This document shows, piece after piece, positions 32,830-44,854 of a DNA stretch of 64,000 nucleotides. This DNA is from Gordionus sp. m RMFG-2023. Lineage: Eukaryota > Nematomorpha > Gordioida > Chordodea > Parachordodidae. Below the pieces are notes generated by a model, which saw nothing but the letters and a program-made list of their open reading frames with translations, did no database searches and was not told the origin of the DNA. The DNA lies in assembly GCF_954871325.1 (NCBI RefSeq), contig NC_088775.1:27629561-27693560 (forward strand), read 5' to 3'. Position numbers and translations under genes: made by a program. Each line of letters starts with the position of its first letter. Within the stretch, counting starts at the first letter, position 1.

Positions 32830-33320
32830 ATAAATATATATTAATCATTTTAAAAATATATTTAAAAAAATTTATTAAAATAATATATTAAAAAATATCA
32901 ATCAAAAAAATTTATTAAAAAAATCCTATAACACAAAAGTTAAAAAAATTAGCGATCAAAAGATATATATAAAATATAAATTAAAAAAAATTTAAATATT
33001 AAAAAAAAATAACAATCAAAAATATATTTAAAAAAATTTATTAAAAAAATAAATACAAAAAATAAAAAATATAAAAAAAAATATCAATCAAAAAAATATA
33101 TTTAAAAAAAATTTATTAAAAAAACATAAACACAAAAAATAAAAAAAATTAGCGATCAAAATATATATTAAAAAAAAATATTGATCAAAAAATATATTGT
33201 AACAAATTAAAATATCTTTTAAAAAAAAATATAAAATAAATTTATAATAATAAATTAATATTAAATAATAATAAATTAATCTCAAATAAATAATAAATTT
33301 ATTAATTTGTAAAATAGAAT
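32830..33320. repeat. extremely A/T-rich degenerate tandem repeat
   Basis: Repeated blocks of (a)n tttattaaaa and ttagcgatcaaaa (near 32950 and 33150) with almost no G or C. The Ile/Tyr/Phe-rich minus-strand frame at 33088-33351 is a by-product and not called as a gene. Confidence 0.6.
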
Positions 33321-33322
33321 AC

Positions 33323-33433
33323 ATTGCCTGATTTAAACCGGCAATGTGCACATTGCCTGGTTAATTGCCGAAATAACAAAATTACCCTGCCTACCACTAT
33401 CTCACATTGCCGAAAATATTCCGGCAATGTATA
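33323..33433. repeat. two CATTGCC/GGCAATG hairpins
   Basis: acattgcctgatttaaaccggcaatgt-type sequence (quoted in parts: acattgcc ... ggcaatgt) and, 80 bp on, acattgcc ... ttccggcaatgt. Each can form a short hairpin. They abut the left end of the next element. Confidence 0.6.
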
Positions 33434-33659
33434 TGTCGTAATTTTTAAAGGGATCATGACTATCCGGGATCTTCACGGGATTTAAAGGGATAACTAAAAA
33501 TTAGGGTTTTAAATTAAGGAATGATAATACGGGAGGATATCACGTTTTAATCGTGATAAAGAGGAATCTTATTTTTAAAGCGTTTTCCACGAGTTTCGTT
33601 GCGTTTTTTAATTTTCAATGTTGTTTTTTTGGCCTTATGTTATAAGATATGTCTAGTAT

Positions 33660-34560
33660 AGGGTATCAATCGATAGAATCAAAAGATCTATTCAACTGAA
33701 ATTCAATCTCTGCCCCATAATGGGCGGTCGGATGGGGGTGGGTGAAAAAAATAATTTTTTTGATATGGGTATGAATCGATAGCTAATCAAAAGATCTATT
33801 CAACTGGAAGTCAATCTCTGCCCCATAATGGGAGGTCTGGAGGGGGGGGGGTGGGGGGTGTAAAAAATAATTTTTTTTGATATGGTTATCAATCGATAGC
33901 TAATCAAAAAATCTATTCAACTGGAAGTCAATCTCTGCCCCATAATGGGCGGTCTAGAGGTGAGGGGGGCGGGTGTAAATAATAATTTTTTTTGATATGG
34001 GTATCAATCAAAAGATCTATTCAACTGGAAGTCAATCTCTGCCTCATAATGGGCGGTCTAGGGGGTAGGGGTGAGGGAGGCGGGTGTAAATAATAATTTT
34101 TTTTGATATGGGTATCAATCGATAGCTAATCAAAAGATCTATTCAACTGGAGGTCAATCTCTGCCCCATAATGGGTGGTCTGGGGGGGGGTGTAAAATTT
34201 TTTTTTTTGAAATGGGTATCAATCGATAGCTAATCAAAAGATCTAATCAACTGAAGGTCAATTTCTACCCCATAATAGGCGGTCTGGGGGGGGGGAGTAA
34301 AAAATAATTTTTTTGATATGGGTATCAATCGATAGCCAATCAAAAGATCTATTCAACTGGAGGTCAATTTCTGTTCCATAATGGGCGGTCTAGAGGTGTG
34401 GGAGTGGGGGGTGTAAAAAATAATTTTTTTTGATATGGGTATCAATCGATAGCTAATCAAAAGATCTATTCAACTGGAGGTCAATGTTTGCCCCATAATA
34501 GGCGGTCTAGGAAGTGGGGGTGGGGGGGGTGTAAAAATTTTTTTTTTTGATATGGGTATC
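33660..34560 (+). repeat. left subterminal array, about 110-bp unit, eight copies
   Basis: Each unit: gatatgggtatcaatcgata, gctaatcaaaagatctattc, aactggaggtcaatctctgc, cccataatgggcggtct, then a variable G-rich run, then gtaaaaaataatttttt. It continues as a more diverged unit (gggtatcaaataaaagctaa) to about 34980. 34990-35931 is A/T-rich without a gene. Confidence 0.92.
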
Positions 34561-35931
34561 AAATAAAAGCTAATTTTAATATGGTTTGACTGAAAGTCGT
34601 CATTCTTGATTTTGATAGGTATGACTTGTTGTGGGGTGTTGGGGTAAGGGTGGGGTATGTGGGTAGGAGTGGGGTGTAAAAAAAATATTTTTTTGATATG
34701 GGTATTAAATAAAAGCTAATTTTAATATGGTTTGACTGAAATTCTTTATTCTTGGTCTTGATGGGTATGACTTGGTCTGGAGTGTAGTGGGGGTGTAAAA
34801 AATAATTTTTTTGATATGGGTATTAAATAAAAGGTAACTAAAATTTTTTTTTTTTGTAATAATAATAATCACTATAGAGGGCGGGTCTAGGTCTTGGAGG
34901 GTGACGAATATTTTTATCAACATAAAATATAGATGTGGGTATCAAATAAAAGCTCATTTAAATATCTTTAGATAGAAATATTTATTTTTTGTCTTGATGG
35001 GTATGACTGCCAGCTCTCAACATATTAACAAAATGTCTAGTTGGATAGAATTTACAGAAATAAAAGAGAATGAAGATTAAACAATTTTTTAAATCTCTTT
35101 TCGTTTCCGATCCTGAACTTGAAATATATAATTTGCAGTGTTCTATTCACGATATTCCATAGCTATTTATTTAGTATCGATATTATCATGCAACATTTTT
35201 TTTAAAAGAGAGATTACGGTAGCTCGATACTAAATAAATAGCCAAAATTATTATAATAATTTTTTAATTAATTATCATTATCTTTTAATTTTATTTTAAA
35301 ATTTACATTTATAAATATGCATTGTAAATATATTTGTCAAAAAAATAAAATTTTTTAAATGTCGACAGTATAGAATGATAATAAAAATGATTTTGGTACA
35401 GATCATATCGACAAAGGAATATCCCTTGAAAATGATGATGATATGGAATTTCCTTTTCCCTAATTACAAATTATTTTAATCTCGATAAAAAAAATTAACA
35501 CAGGATAAATTTTCTGTAAGATGTGGCCGAGGTTTTATCATCAAAAGTTGCTTCAACTTGAGAAAACATTTAAAGGTAATATATCTTTAAAAAAAATTAG
35601 AGCATCTATAATGTTTTTGAGTTAGATGAGTTTATGTGATTTTATGGCCTACTAAACAAGCTATATTTCAACTGGCCATAAGATAGTGCGCTACATTTTT
35701 GAAAATATAGCGATACGCCTTTTTATTTTTATAAAATAGCGGTAAAGCACGCTATTTTTAAAAGTAGCTTTTAACAACATTATAAAATGCTTCCTTTCTT
35801 CTTATCTCCCTCTTTCTCCTTCTCAATTTTAAAATATTTAATTTTCAATAATTTTAATGTCATAATTTATTTTCGTTTTATTTCATTTAATATAATGTTC
35901 ATTATATAGTAAGATTTATTTTTTAGGAAAT

Positions 35932-38900
35932 CAGGGTTTCGAACCGTTTAGTATAACGGTTCGGTTCGTTCCGGTTTTTAGTTTAAAATTTTATAAAGGT
36001 TTTGTTCCATTTCGGTATTTTAAAAAAATAATCATATCGGTTCGGTTCGGTTTATAATTTATAACGGTTCTTTTCGGTTTGTTCCGGTTTTTATAAATTT
36101 AATTTTAAAAAAAATTAATCATTAACCATGTATATATTAATTTTAGAGAAAAATCTTTTTATAATTTCTTATTTAATTTAACCATGAATGATAATCTAAT
36201 AGATATTTTTATTAAACTTAGTAAATATAAATTAGACAAATCAATTCTTTTTATTTCATAAATAAGATAAACACAAACATGCGCAAATACAATGAGGAAT
36301 AAAATAACACATAAATATAATGAAATTTATATTATTTATTTTTAAAAAGAGAATTGGAACGGATAACTAAAATATTTTGTAATATTTCAGGATTTAATTT
36401 AGTTCTTTGCGCAGAGAGTATAAACTTAAGGCTAGAAAATGCTCTTTCTACGGATACCTGCGTAGCTGGAACTGCTAGCACAACCATAGCTAACTTATAA
36501 AGTTCTGGCATACTATTCTTTACATTTTCCCAATAATTCAAAAGATTTGCATCTTTTTCTAATCTCTCTATATTATCAAATGACCGAATTATATACTCTA
36601 TTTCTACACATTTATTATAATTTTCTATGCCCTGAGAACTATTCTTATTAAGGCTTTCATGCGACATTAATAAATCTTCAAAATCATCATCTAAGTTATC
36701 TTTCGAATGTGAACACGTAGGAATAGTATCTAGATTTTCAATATTCTGATTATTTAAATTTTGGATTAAGTTCCAAGTTTTATAAAGATGTTTTTTGGCG
36801 ATATCTTTTTCTTCAAATGATCAAAATACATTATATCTTGGGTCGAGATATATAGCTGAGCAAAAAACTTCATTTTTCAAATTAATCTCTCGTGCTTTGA
36901 TTGTACAAACTAAAAGTTTGGCAAATGAAGTGTCTATTTTGCTAGTTTGCATGATACATTTGATCCATGCTGCATAAAAATCGCCCATGGTCATTTGTTC
37001 ACTTTATATATATTTTGTCAAAATATAAGATGGATATAAAGCTTTTAATATATCACTAATTATTTTCCATTCATTCTCTGACAAACATTTTTCACGATCA
37101 TTACTTTGGGCCGATATTTCTTGGCAAAAGTTTTTTAACTCTAATAATCTTTCCAACATTAAATAGATTGAATTCCATCTTGTGCAACAATCTATTAGTG
37201 GTTTTTTAAATTTAATTTGGACAAAATAGACATTGTAGTCTGATTTCTTATTTTTTTGCAAATGTTTCTTGCTTTATTAATAATAACAATTTCATTTGAA
37301 TTTTTTATGCAATCATTAATTGCTAATTGAAATATGTGGGAGGCACATCTAATGCCCATTAACATGGATCTCGTATGAGGTACAAGATTAATACTTTCAA
37401 TATTAAAAAAAGGTTCTTCATTTTCATTAACAATTATATCATCATTGTTATTTAAATTATCATTATCTAAATAATCATTAAGGATATCATCTTCATCATC
37501 TTCTTCATCATGATGTATTAACAGCTTGATTAATTTAATCATGTTAGCTGCATTGTCTGTGGTTATCGTATAAATTTGATCAATTCTTATTTCATGTTCG
37601 TTTAGAACATCTAGAATAATTTTTTTTAGATATTCTAATGTATGTCTTTCTTTTATCTCTTTCATGCATAACGTTCTTAATTTTATTTCTCCATTATCTA
37701 TAAATTGAATATTGATCCCCAGTATGGACCTATCATATCGAGTTGCAATATCTAATTTTAACGATATAAGTTTTTGGTATATTTCTTTTTTTAAATTTTG
37801 CGAAAAATCAAATGCCATTTTTTTAATATTATTGCGTATATTTTCAGAATTGATGGTATTACCACCCAATCCTACAATTATCGGATCTATAATATTTCTA
37901 AATGCTTTGTCATCAATTGATTTTATTGGTCTCCCATGAACTGTGATTAACTCAGTGCAGGAGCGGATTAAAGTGTCTTTATTAATATTAATTTGTATTG
38001 TATTAGTTTTGGTAAAAGCATTTTGAATTGTATTATGATTATTTGCATTTTTTGTTATTGTTTTTTTAATAGTCAAATTATCTTCTTTTTTTTTAATAAT
38101 TTGAATTCCTTATCGTGGAATCTTTCTATATGTCGTTCAAGATTTGCTGCATGGTCCCCGGTTAAAACTTTACCACAGTTTTCTAGTTTACAAGTAGATT
38201 GATTTTTTACAATATCTAATTTAAAATATGATCGCACAGGATTTGACTTTTCCCGAACCATTTAATAGATACTAATATGCTATATGATGATGAATAGATC
38301 AGAATCTTTTATTATAAAAATAGAATAAATAAATTTCTTAATAGAATCAGTATAATTTTTTATTTATCTTATCTGACAAGATCTCCCCCAAAAACGTGAA
38401 TTATATGCAGGCCTACCCTTCATATAATTATGCCGATTTTTTCCTCAAAGATACTAACAACAAACCTTGTACACAGATGAAACTAAACAAGTGAATGGAG
38501 CTTACTAATACCATTTTAATAAATAATTTGATTTAATAGAGAAAAGAAAGAAGCAAAAAGATAAGATATAAAATAAGAAGAAAAGGCTGTTTAAAATTCC
38601 AAAAACAACTGTTTTTTATTAAAAAATTAAAGTTAATTAAATTAAAACTTTAATGGATACTTTATCATTTTATAATTATCCAATTGAATTTCATGTGTTT
38701 AAATTTTATTTGGTACTATAAGATTTAGAAGGTTAATCAGTAAGTAGTTATTATTTCAAGAAATTATCCACTAAAGTGTAAATGGAAATAAATAAATAAA
38801 TTAACCATAAAATACAGGAATATTAATTAACAATCATATGTTTTTTTTTAATTTCAGAATTCTAATATTCATTTAAGTCATTATAAATTATTCATTATGA

Positions 38901-39449
38901 AAATATTAATTAATAAGAAATTAATATAAAATAGTATTTTATTAAAAGTAATCAGTACCTGATTTTCTTTAGATGTTAGTTAGAATTATGATTTTTCCCA
39001 AATTATTAGCAAGTATTAATAAGCTAATTAATAACTAATATACATATATATATATATAAGATTAAACTGTTAATTTAAAGAATAGTCTTGTTTGATTTTA
39101 AGATTCTTATCTAATTAACTGGTAATTCGCCTAATCTCTATTAAATTGAGTATTTATTAAAGTGAAAAGAAAAAACAATAAACATGGTGGTATTAATTGA
39201 CATGTAAAAAATATTCAATTTGAAAAGAAATAAAGAGTTTAAAAATTTCCCCAAGGAAAATTCAAATTTCAAATTTAGGTTAATAATGTTTAAATTTAAT
39301 TATTTTTTAAAACCGTTTTGAACCGGTTTAAACCGGTTTAAAATATTTATAACGGTTCGGTTCGCTCTTTTTATAGCGGTTACGGTTACGGTTCAGAAAA
39401 TTATAACGGTTCATTCCGGTTTGGCGGTTCGGTTCGGTTCGAAACCCTG
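35932..39449 (-). mobile_element. BED-type hAT transposon (3518 bp) nested in the 8.1-kb element
   Basis: Both ends read CAGGGTTTCGAACCG inward, followed by subterminal aaccg/cggtt repeats on each side (more than ten copies at 35940-36090 and 39310-39445). The transposase is on the minus strand. The adjacent 8-mers, taggaaat and tgattaat, do not match well (4 of 8), so the target duplication has decayed or the ends are off by a little. Confidence 0.88.
36332..38261 (-). pseudogene. BED-type hAT transposase (frameshifted)
   Basis: On the minus strand, 38261-38073 encodes a BED zinc finger (CKLENCGKVLTGDHAANLER then HIERFH). 38076-37195 encodes the catalytic N-terminal half, including RSCTELITVHGRPIKSIDD, KKEIYQKLISLKLDIATRYD and IYTITTDNAANMIKLIKLL (the T-D-N-A-x-N-M motif carries a catalytic Asp), then an acidic insert, then MGIRCASHIFQLAINDCI (C-A-x-H-x-x-Q-L). 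37261-37004 encodes DCCTRWNSIYLMLERLLELK (the T-R-W-N-S motif). 36667-36332 encodes the dimerisation end, VPATQVSVERAFSSLKFIL. Two or more frameshifts interrupt what is otherwise an almost complete protein. Overlap of the first two frames at 38073-38076 could even be close to functional. Confidence 0.9.
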
Positions 39450-39670
39450 TGATTAATGATAAAAATACTACAAACAAAAATGTCTTTCAATTTAAAAAAA
39501 TTTTTATAAAAGGAAATAAAAAGTTAAGATTTAGAATTTTTTTTCTAGTTAATACTTAATTTCAAATTTCTTTTTTATATATTTATAATTCAAAATATTA
39601 ATATTTTTAATAATGCCCCAATTAGTTACCTAAAAATCTTACTGAATATAATATTTTTAAATAAATTCTC

Positions 39671-39889
39671 ATGACAAAAAATTATACAAATATTGATGGA
39701 ATAGATGCCAAACTAAAATCTAAAATTAAAGGACTTTTTTATTTAAAAAATAATACTATAATGTGTTCGAAGAAAAACAAGCCAATTATTATATTGTCCG
39801 AATTGGGTGAAATATTTAAGACACATCACAATGATAAGAATCATACAGGTAAATGTTTATTGAATTACTTTTTATTTGTATTCGAATAA
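39671..39889 (+). pseudogene. possible gypsy integrase N-terminal finger fragment
   Basis: A 72-codon frame with FYLKNNTIMCSKKNKPIIIL and then IFKTHHNDKNHTGKCLL. The H-x4-H spacing after a short strand resembles the first half of an HHCC integrase finger (..H-x3/4-H-x-G). The rest of integrase is absent, so this is tentative. A hAT MITE tip (TTAGAGATCTGCTTCGGG) appears near 40096. Nothing else is called in 39450-40260. Confidence 0.35.
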
Positions 39890-40261
39890 TTTGATTGATT
39901 AAATAAATATTCACTAGTATATTATTAGCATAGTTGAAAAATATTAGAATATTATTTTATTTTCATATTGTAGTTTATTTGATGTTAGTTAAACCCGACC
40001 CAACCCATCAAATTGTGATTATTTTATTTCGGTTTGTCTGAAATTTATTTTTCCATATGGGTTTTTCATCGAATTTAAATTTAATAAATGATATCAATTA
40101 GAGATCTGCTTCGGGATTAATATTTTAAGCATGATCCATTTTTTTTAAAATTTGTTAGGCTCTGCCCTATCCCCAATTTTTTCATATATTTGTCCAGAAA
40201 AACGCAACCCCATATAAAAATTATAAGCCCGCCCGGCTTGGTCCGAATTTATTTAAATATA

Positions 40262-41300
40262 GATACCCCTACCCCCCTAGACCGTCCATTAGGGGGCAGA
40301 GATTCACCTCCAGTTGAATAGATCTTTTGATTAGCTATCGATTGATACCCATATCAAAAAAATTATTTTTTACACCCCCCCCCCCCCCACTCCTACCCCC
40401 TAGACTGCCCATTAGGGGGCAGAGATTCACCTCCAGTTGAATAGATCTTTTGATTAGATATCGATTGACACCCATATCAAAAAAGATTATTTTTATACAC
40501 ACCCCCCTCCCACTCCCACCCCCTAGACCGCCCATTATGGGGCAGAGATTCACCTCCAGTTGAATAAATCATTTGATTAGCTATCGATTGATACCCATAT
40601 CAAAAAAAATTATTTTTTACACATCCCCCCACCCCACCCCCTTACACCGCCAATTATGGGGTAGAGATTGACCTCCAGTTGAATAGATCTTTTGATTAGC
40701 TATCGATTGATACCCATATCAAAAAAAATTATTTTTTACACCCCCCCCCCCCCCCTCCCCCAACCCATCCCCCTAGACTGCCCATTATGGGGCAGAGATT
40801 GACCAGTTGAATAGATCTTTTGATTAGCTATCGATTGATACCCATATCAAAAATAATTATTTTTACACCCCCCCCCCTACCTTTACCCCTTAGACCACCT
40901 ATCATGGGGCAGACATTGACTTCCAGTTGAATAAATCATTTGATTAGCTATCGATTGATACCCATATCAAAAAAGATTATTTTTATACACACCCCCCTCC
41001 CCCCCCCCAACCCATCCCCCTAGACCGCCCATTATGGGGCAGAAATTCACCAGTTGAATAGATCTTTTGATTAGCTATCGATTGATATCCATATCAAAAA
41101 TAATTATTTTTACACCCCCCCCCAGACTGCCCATTATGGGGCAGAGATTCACCTACAGTTGAATAGATCTTTTGATTAGCTATCGATTGATACCCATATC
41201 AAAATAATTATTTTTTTCACCCACCCCCACCCGACCGCCCATTATGGGGCAGAGTTGAACTTCAGTTGAATAGATCTTTTGATTAGCTATCGATTGATAC
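40262..41300 (-). repeat. right subterminal array, about 110-bp unit, nine copies
   Basis: Reverse-complement units of the left array: gggcagagattcacctccag, ttgaatagatcttttgatta, gctatcgattgatacccata, then tcaaaaaaattattttt and C-rich runs of up to about 18 bases. Homopolymer C runs vary most between units. The 72-codon minus frame at 40335-40553 is a translation of repeats. Confidence 0.92.
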
Positions 41301-41529
41301 CCTATACTAGACATATCTTATCTCATAAGGCCAAAAAAACAACATTGAAAATTAAAAAAACGAAACTCGTGGAAAACGCTTTTAAAATAAGATCCTCTTT
41401 ATCACGATTAAAACGTGATAATACCATACCGTATAGTTCTTTATCCTTTAAAAATTGAAATTTTAAAGGGATCCCTTTAAATCCCGTGAAGATCCCGGAT
41501 AGTCATGATCCCTTTAAAAATTACGACAT

Positions 41530-41985
41530 CATTGGTGATTTTATCTGCATAAAAAATCTTCATGATTATCTTACTCCCGTCTATGCTAGCTTACTACTTT
41601 CACTTAGATCTTTAATCAAACCTTATAATAAAGGAGGACACGATTCAAATCTATTAAACCTTTTATTTATTAATTTTTCAGTAAGTCAAAAATAATGTTT
41701 TTTTATTTAAAAAATACAACAAATTTTATCCTATAATTTAATAATCGCCGAAAACATTATATCATCGAAAAATTATATATTTTCACATAAATCATATCAT
41801 TATTATTATTATTTAATTCCGACCAATGATGAAACAAATTTTTTTAAAGAAAATTTAATTTTAATCTTCAATTTTGTGATCTTCAAAAATATTTTAGTCA
41901 AAATTTTTGAGCAAATAAATTTTATACATTTTTTTTTCAAATTCTTATTAGAATGGTCAATATCTATTTTTTTGTTAATTCATTA
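41530..41985. other. A/T-rich spacer, no gene seen
   Basis: No recognisable protein or terminal repeat between the two elements. Confidence 0.5.
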
Positions 41986-41993
41986 AGTATAAT

Positions 41994-43788
41994 TAGAGAA
42001 CTGCAAAGTAATTTTTTCGCAACCCGAGCCCGACCCGAGCCCGAATTTAAAATTTTTTTTTGCCCGACCCGAGCCCGAGCACACATTTTTTAATCCAACC
42101 CGACCCGAGCCCGACCCGAATAAAATTTTGCAATTTAAGTTTTAATATTATAATAACCAAAAAAAAATTTATGTGTATTTATTCAGTTCAGCCACCTTAA
42201 ATAAAAGTTTATTTGACGGCCATAATCTATTCAAGATATATATTAAGTTGCATTTTATTAAATTTGTAAAAAATATTATAAATTTGGTGTTGATATATTT
42301 AGATATACTATGAATATAAATAGATTCCAATTTCTATTGAAAGTGTTTAGATTTGATGATATGAATACAAGAAATACAAGGAAAGCACTTGATAAAGCCA
42401 CACATATTAGAGAAATTTTTGATATTTTTAATGATAATTGCAATAATACTATTCTGTTAGACAATATGTTACTATTGATGAAATGCTTCCTGCATTCAAA
42501 GGAAAATGTCCATTTAGGCAATATATGCCAAATAAACCATCAAAATATGGTCTGAAAATATATGCTCTAGTTGATTCTAGAACTTTTTATACATTAAAAA
42601 CAGAATTATATACTGGCAAAATCAGCCAGAAGGGCCATATAAATTGTCAAACAAGCCATTTGATGTAGTTGAAAGACTAATTCAACCAATTTCAAAAAGT
42701 AATAGAAATATTACAATGGACAATTGGTTTACTATCTATGAATTAGCTAATTATTTAATATCTTCACATTCCCTAACAATAGTAGGGACTATTAAAAAAA
42801 ATAAAAAGCAGTTACCTGCATTATTTTTTAATAAAAAAAGAGATATATATTCAAGTTTATTTGGATCAAAGAAAATACTACTATAGTTTCATATATACCA
42901 AAAAGGTATAAGAATGTAGTGTTGCTTTCAACACTACATTATGATAATAAAATTGATGTAACAACTGGTGAATTGTTAAAACCAGAAATTATCTCAAAAT
43001 TTTACATATTTGATGATTAATATTTTTTTTGATATATGATATTTTTTTATAAAATTTATGTAATTATCATTATTCAACATTGATTTAATAAAATTTGAAT
43101 TTTTTGAATTTTATTTAGTGATAATAAAATAATTAAAGGAAGTACTGAAAAAGAAAATTTTATTTCAGTAATTTTAGGAAAATTTGTCTAACTTTTTTTT
43201 GGAAGTAAATATTAATCTAAGATTTTGTATTTATTATCTCCAATATTTTTTAAATATATACTCAAAATTTTAGATCTCAATTTTTAATATGTTTTGAGAT
43301 ATATCTAATCAAAATTTGGGGTAAAATAGACCCCACCTTTGTAGTTAAGGGAGTTTTTTCTACCTTTGTAGTGAAGGGTTAAAACAAATGTTAAAAAAGA
43401 CAATGTATAGGCTAGATAAATAATAAATAAAACTTACATAAAATATGTCTTATCTTGTAATTTACGAGAAACACAATTTAGTAATAAAATAGTTTGGTAT
43501 CCGGTTGTTAGGTTTATAAAATAATAATTAATAATGACATGACATGTTAATATGATTGATATTTTAATCCTAAAATGTGATAAATATTAAATAATATGAT
43601 TTTATAATTAATATTATAAATTATACTAACTATTTAAGATATTAATATTATTTATATATTTTCGGGTCGGGTCGGGTTTTCGGGTCGGACAGCTTTTACA
43701 ACCCGACCCGAGCCCGAACCCGAGAAATTTTATTTTTGATGTCCGAACCCGACCCGAGCCCGCTACGGACAGCCCGTGCAGTTCTCTT
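41994..43788 (+). mobile_element. 1795-bp element with GC-rich ends, carrying piggyBac-type transposase remnant
   Basis: The ends TAGAGAACTGCA and, in reverse, AAGAGAACTGCA are followed on both sides by (gcccgacccga)n subterminal repeats. A perfect 8-bp duplication, agtataat, lies at 41986-41993 and 43789-43796. The 8-bp TSD points to hAT-type mobilisation, but the protein inside is piggyBac-like. Confidence 0.82.
42310..43015 (+). pseudogene. piggyBac (PGBD-like) transposase fragment
   Basis: Reading across three frames: NRFQFLLKVFRFDDMNTR, then VTIDEMLPAFKGKCPFRQYM (first catalytic Asp), PSKYGLKIYALVDSRTFYTL (second Asp), LSNKPFDVVERLIQPISKS, NITMDNWFTIYELANYLIS (third Asp), VGTIKKNKKQLPALFF and finally KNVVLLSTLHYDNKID. 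The order and spacing fit the piggyBac DDD domain, and all three Asp residues are preserved. At least three frameshifts are present, and the N-terminal region and C-terminal Cys-rich finger are missing. Confidence 0.88.
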
Positions 43789-43796
43789 AGTATAAT

Positions 43797-44340
43797 TACT
43801 TAATTGTTGGTATTATTTTTTTAAATTAACCATTATAAATAATATATCACTAAAATATTTTTTTTCCCTCTCACTTATTTTCACGAATTTACAAAATATT
43901 ACTGGCAATAATTTTATTATTTACTTTACAAAAATACTGGCCAGTTTAATGTCTAATAGATATTTATCATTTTTACCATGAGATGGCCCAATATCGCTTT
44001 TTTTTTACCTATACTGGTAACATAAAAGAATATAAGATATATTTTACCAGTCTTTATTTCTGCAAACAAATTTTTTTGATTTATTTAAGCCATAAAAAAT
44101 GTCTTTCAATATTTATGAATAGGTAAAAAGTGGCTCTTTGTGTAGGTGATTATTATATGAAATTGATGGGATTGAAATCTTTGTATTTTTTTATTCATTT
44201 TTGTTTCGGCTTGGGTTAAGAAATTTATGCTGTCAGAAGAAAACAATGAAACACGAGGAAAATCTCATAAAAGATTTACCAAGGACCTAACCAAGAAATT
44301 GTAATTATTCTGTCAGGTCTTGATCCCTCGGCGAACAAAC
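43797..44340. other. A/T-rich spacer, no gene seen
   Basis: Only short A/T-rich stretches, nothing recognisable. Confidence 0.45.
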
Positions 44341-44369
44341 GTTCGCTTTCTCATTGTTCTAAAAATTTT

Positions 44370-44600
44370 TTAACCCGCTTGCCCGCCCACCCATGTATTT
44401 TCTTTCCTCTCGCCAATATTTAAAAAATATACTGGTTGGGCTCCATATATTATTTTATTTTAATGTAAAATTATGAAATAAAAAAATAATTTTTAATAAA
44501 TAAGGTTTAATTTCGCTCGAAAAATATTTTATAACGCGTACCCGCCCAATGTTTAAAATTTTTTAGCCCAGCCATTACTGACCTCTGACAAGGGCATCAC
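44370..44600. mobile_element. decayed GC-rich hAT-type MITE
   Basis: Contains cccgcttgcccgcccaccca and acccgcccaatg blocks, and ends near gctgggctaa in reverse, with right tip CAGAGGTCAGTAATGG (reverse) at about 44595. The left tip was not found. Confidence 0.5.
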
Positions 44601-44854
44601 TAGCCTTATATCAGGAGACTCAAAAAAATTTTTAAAATTATTTTCAAAATGACCTTCCTTTTTTAGAGAACATTTTCAATAAAAAGACCGTTTTTAACTA
44701 AAAAAAATTCAGGGGACTCGAGCCTCTGTGCACCCCTTCCTCCTCTAGTTATGGTATTGACTAGCTCTAATTTTGACCAGAATCACCTTTGTTCAAAACT
44801 CTTTTATATACAATATTATAAATATAATGTATTTCATAAAATGTTATTTTAAAG

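Larger units (their letters stand above)
33433..41529. mobile_element. 8.1-kb element with about 1.2-kb terminal inverted repeats
   Basis: The first 57 bp (atgtcgtaatttttaaaggg, then atcatgactatccgggatct, then tcacgggatttaaaggga) are repeated exactly in reverse at the right end. Next inward on each side come about 180 bp of unique TIR sequence (ggccttatgttataaga; gagtttcgtt) and a long array of about 110-bp units. The interior holds a nested hAT (35932-39449) and about 2 kb of other DNA. No transposase that could belong to it was recognised, and no clear target duplication flanks it. Confidence 0.85.

Noticed and set aside
33088-33351. 87-aa hydrophobic minus-strand frame
   Set aside because: Composition is that of A/T-rich tandem repeats (Ile, Tyr, Phe, Leu only), with no motif.
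40335-40553. 72-aa minus-strand frame with internal repeats
   Set aside because: Translation of the 110-bp array of the 8.1-kb element.
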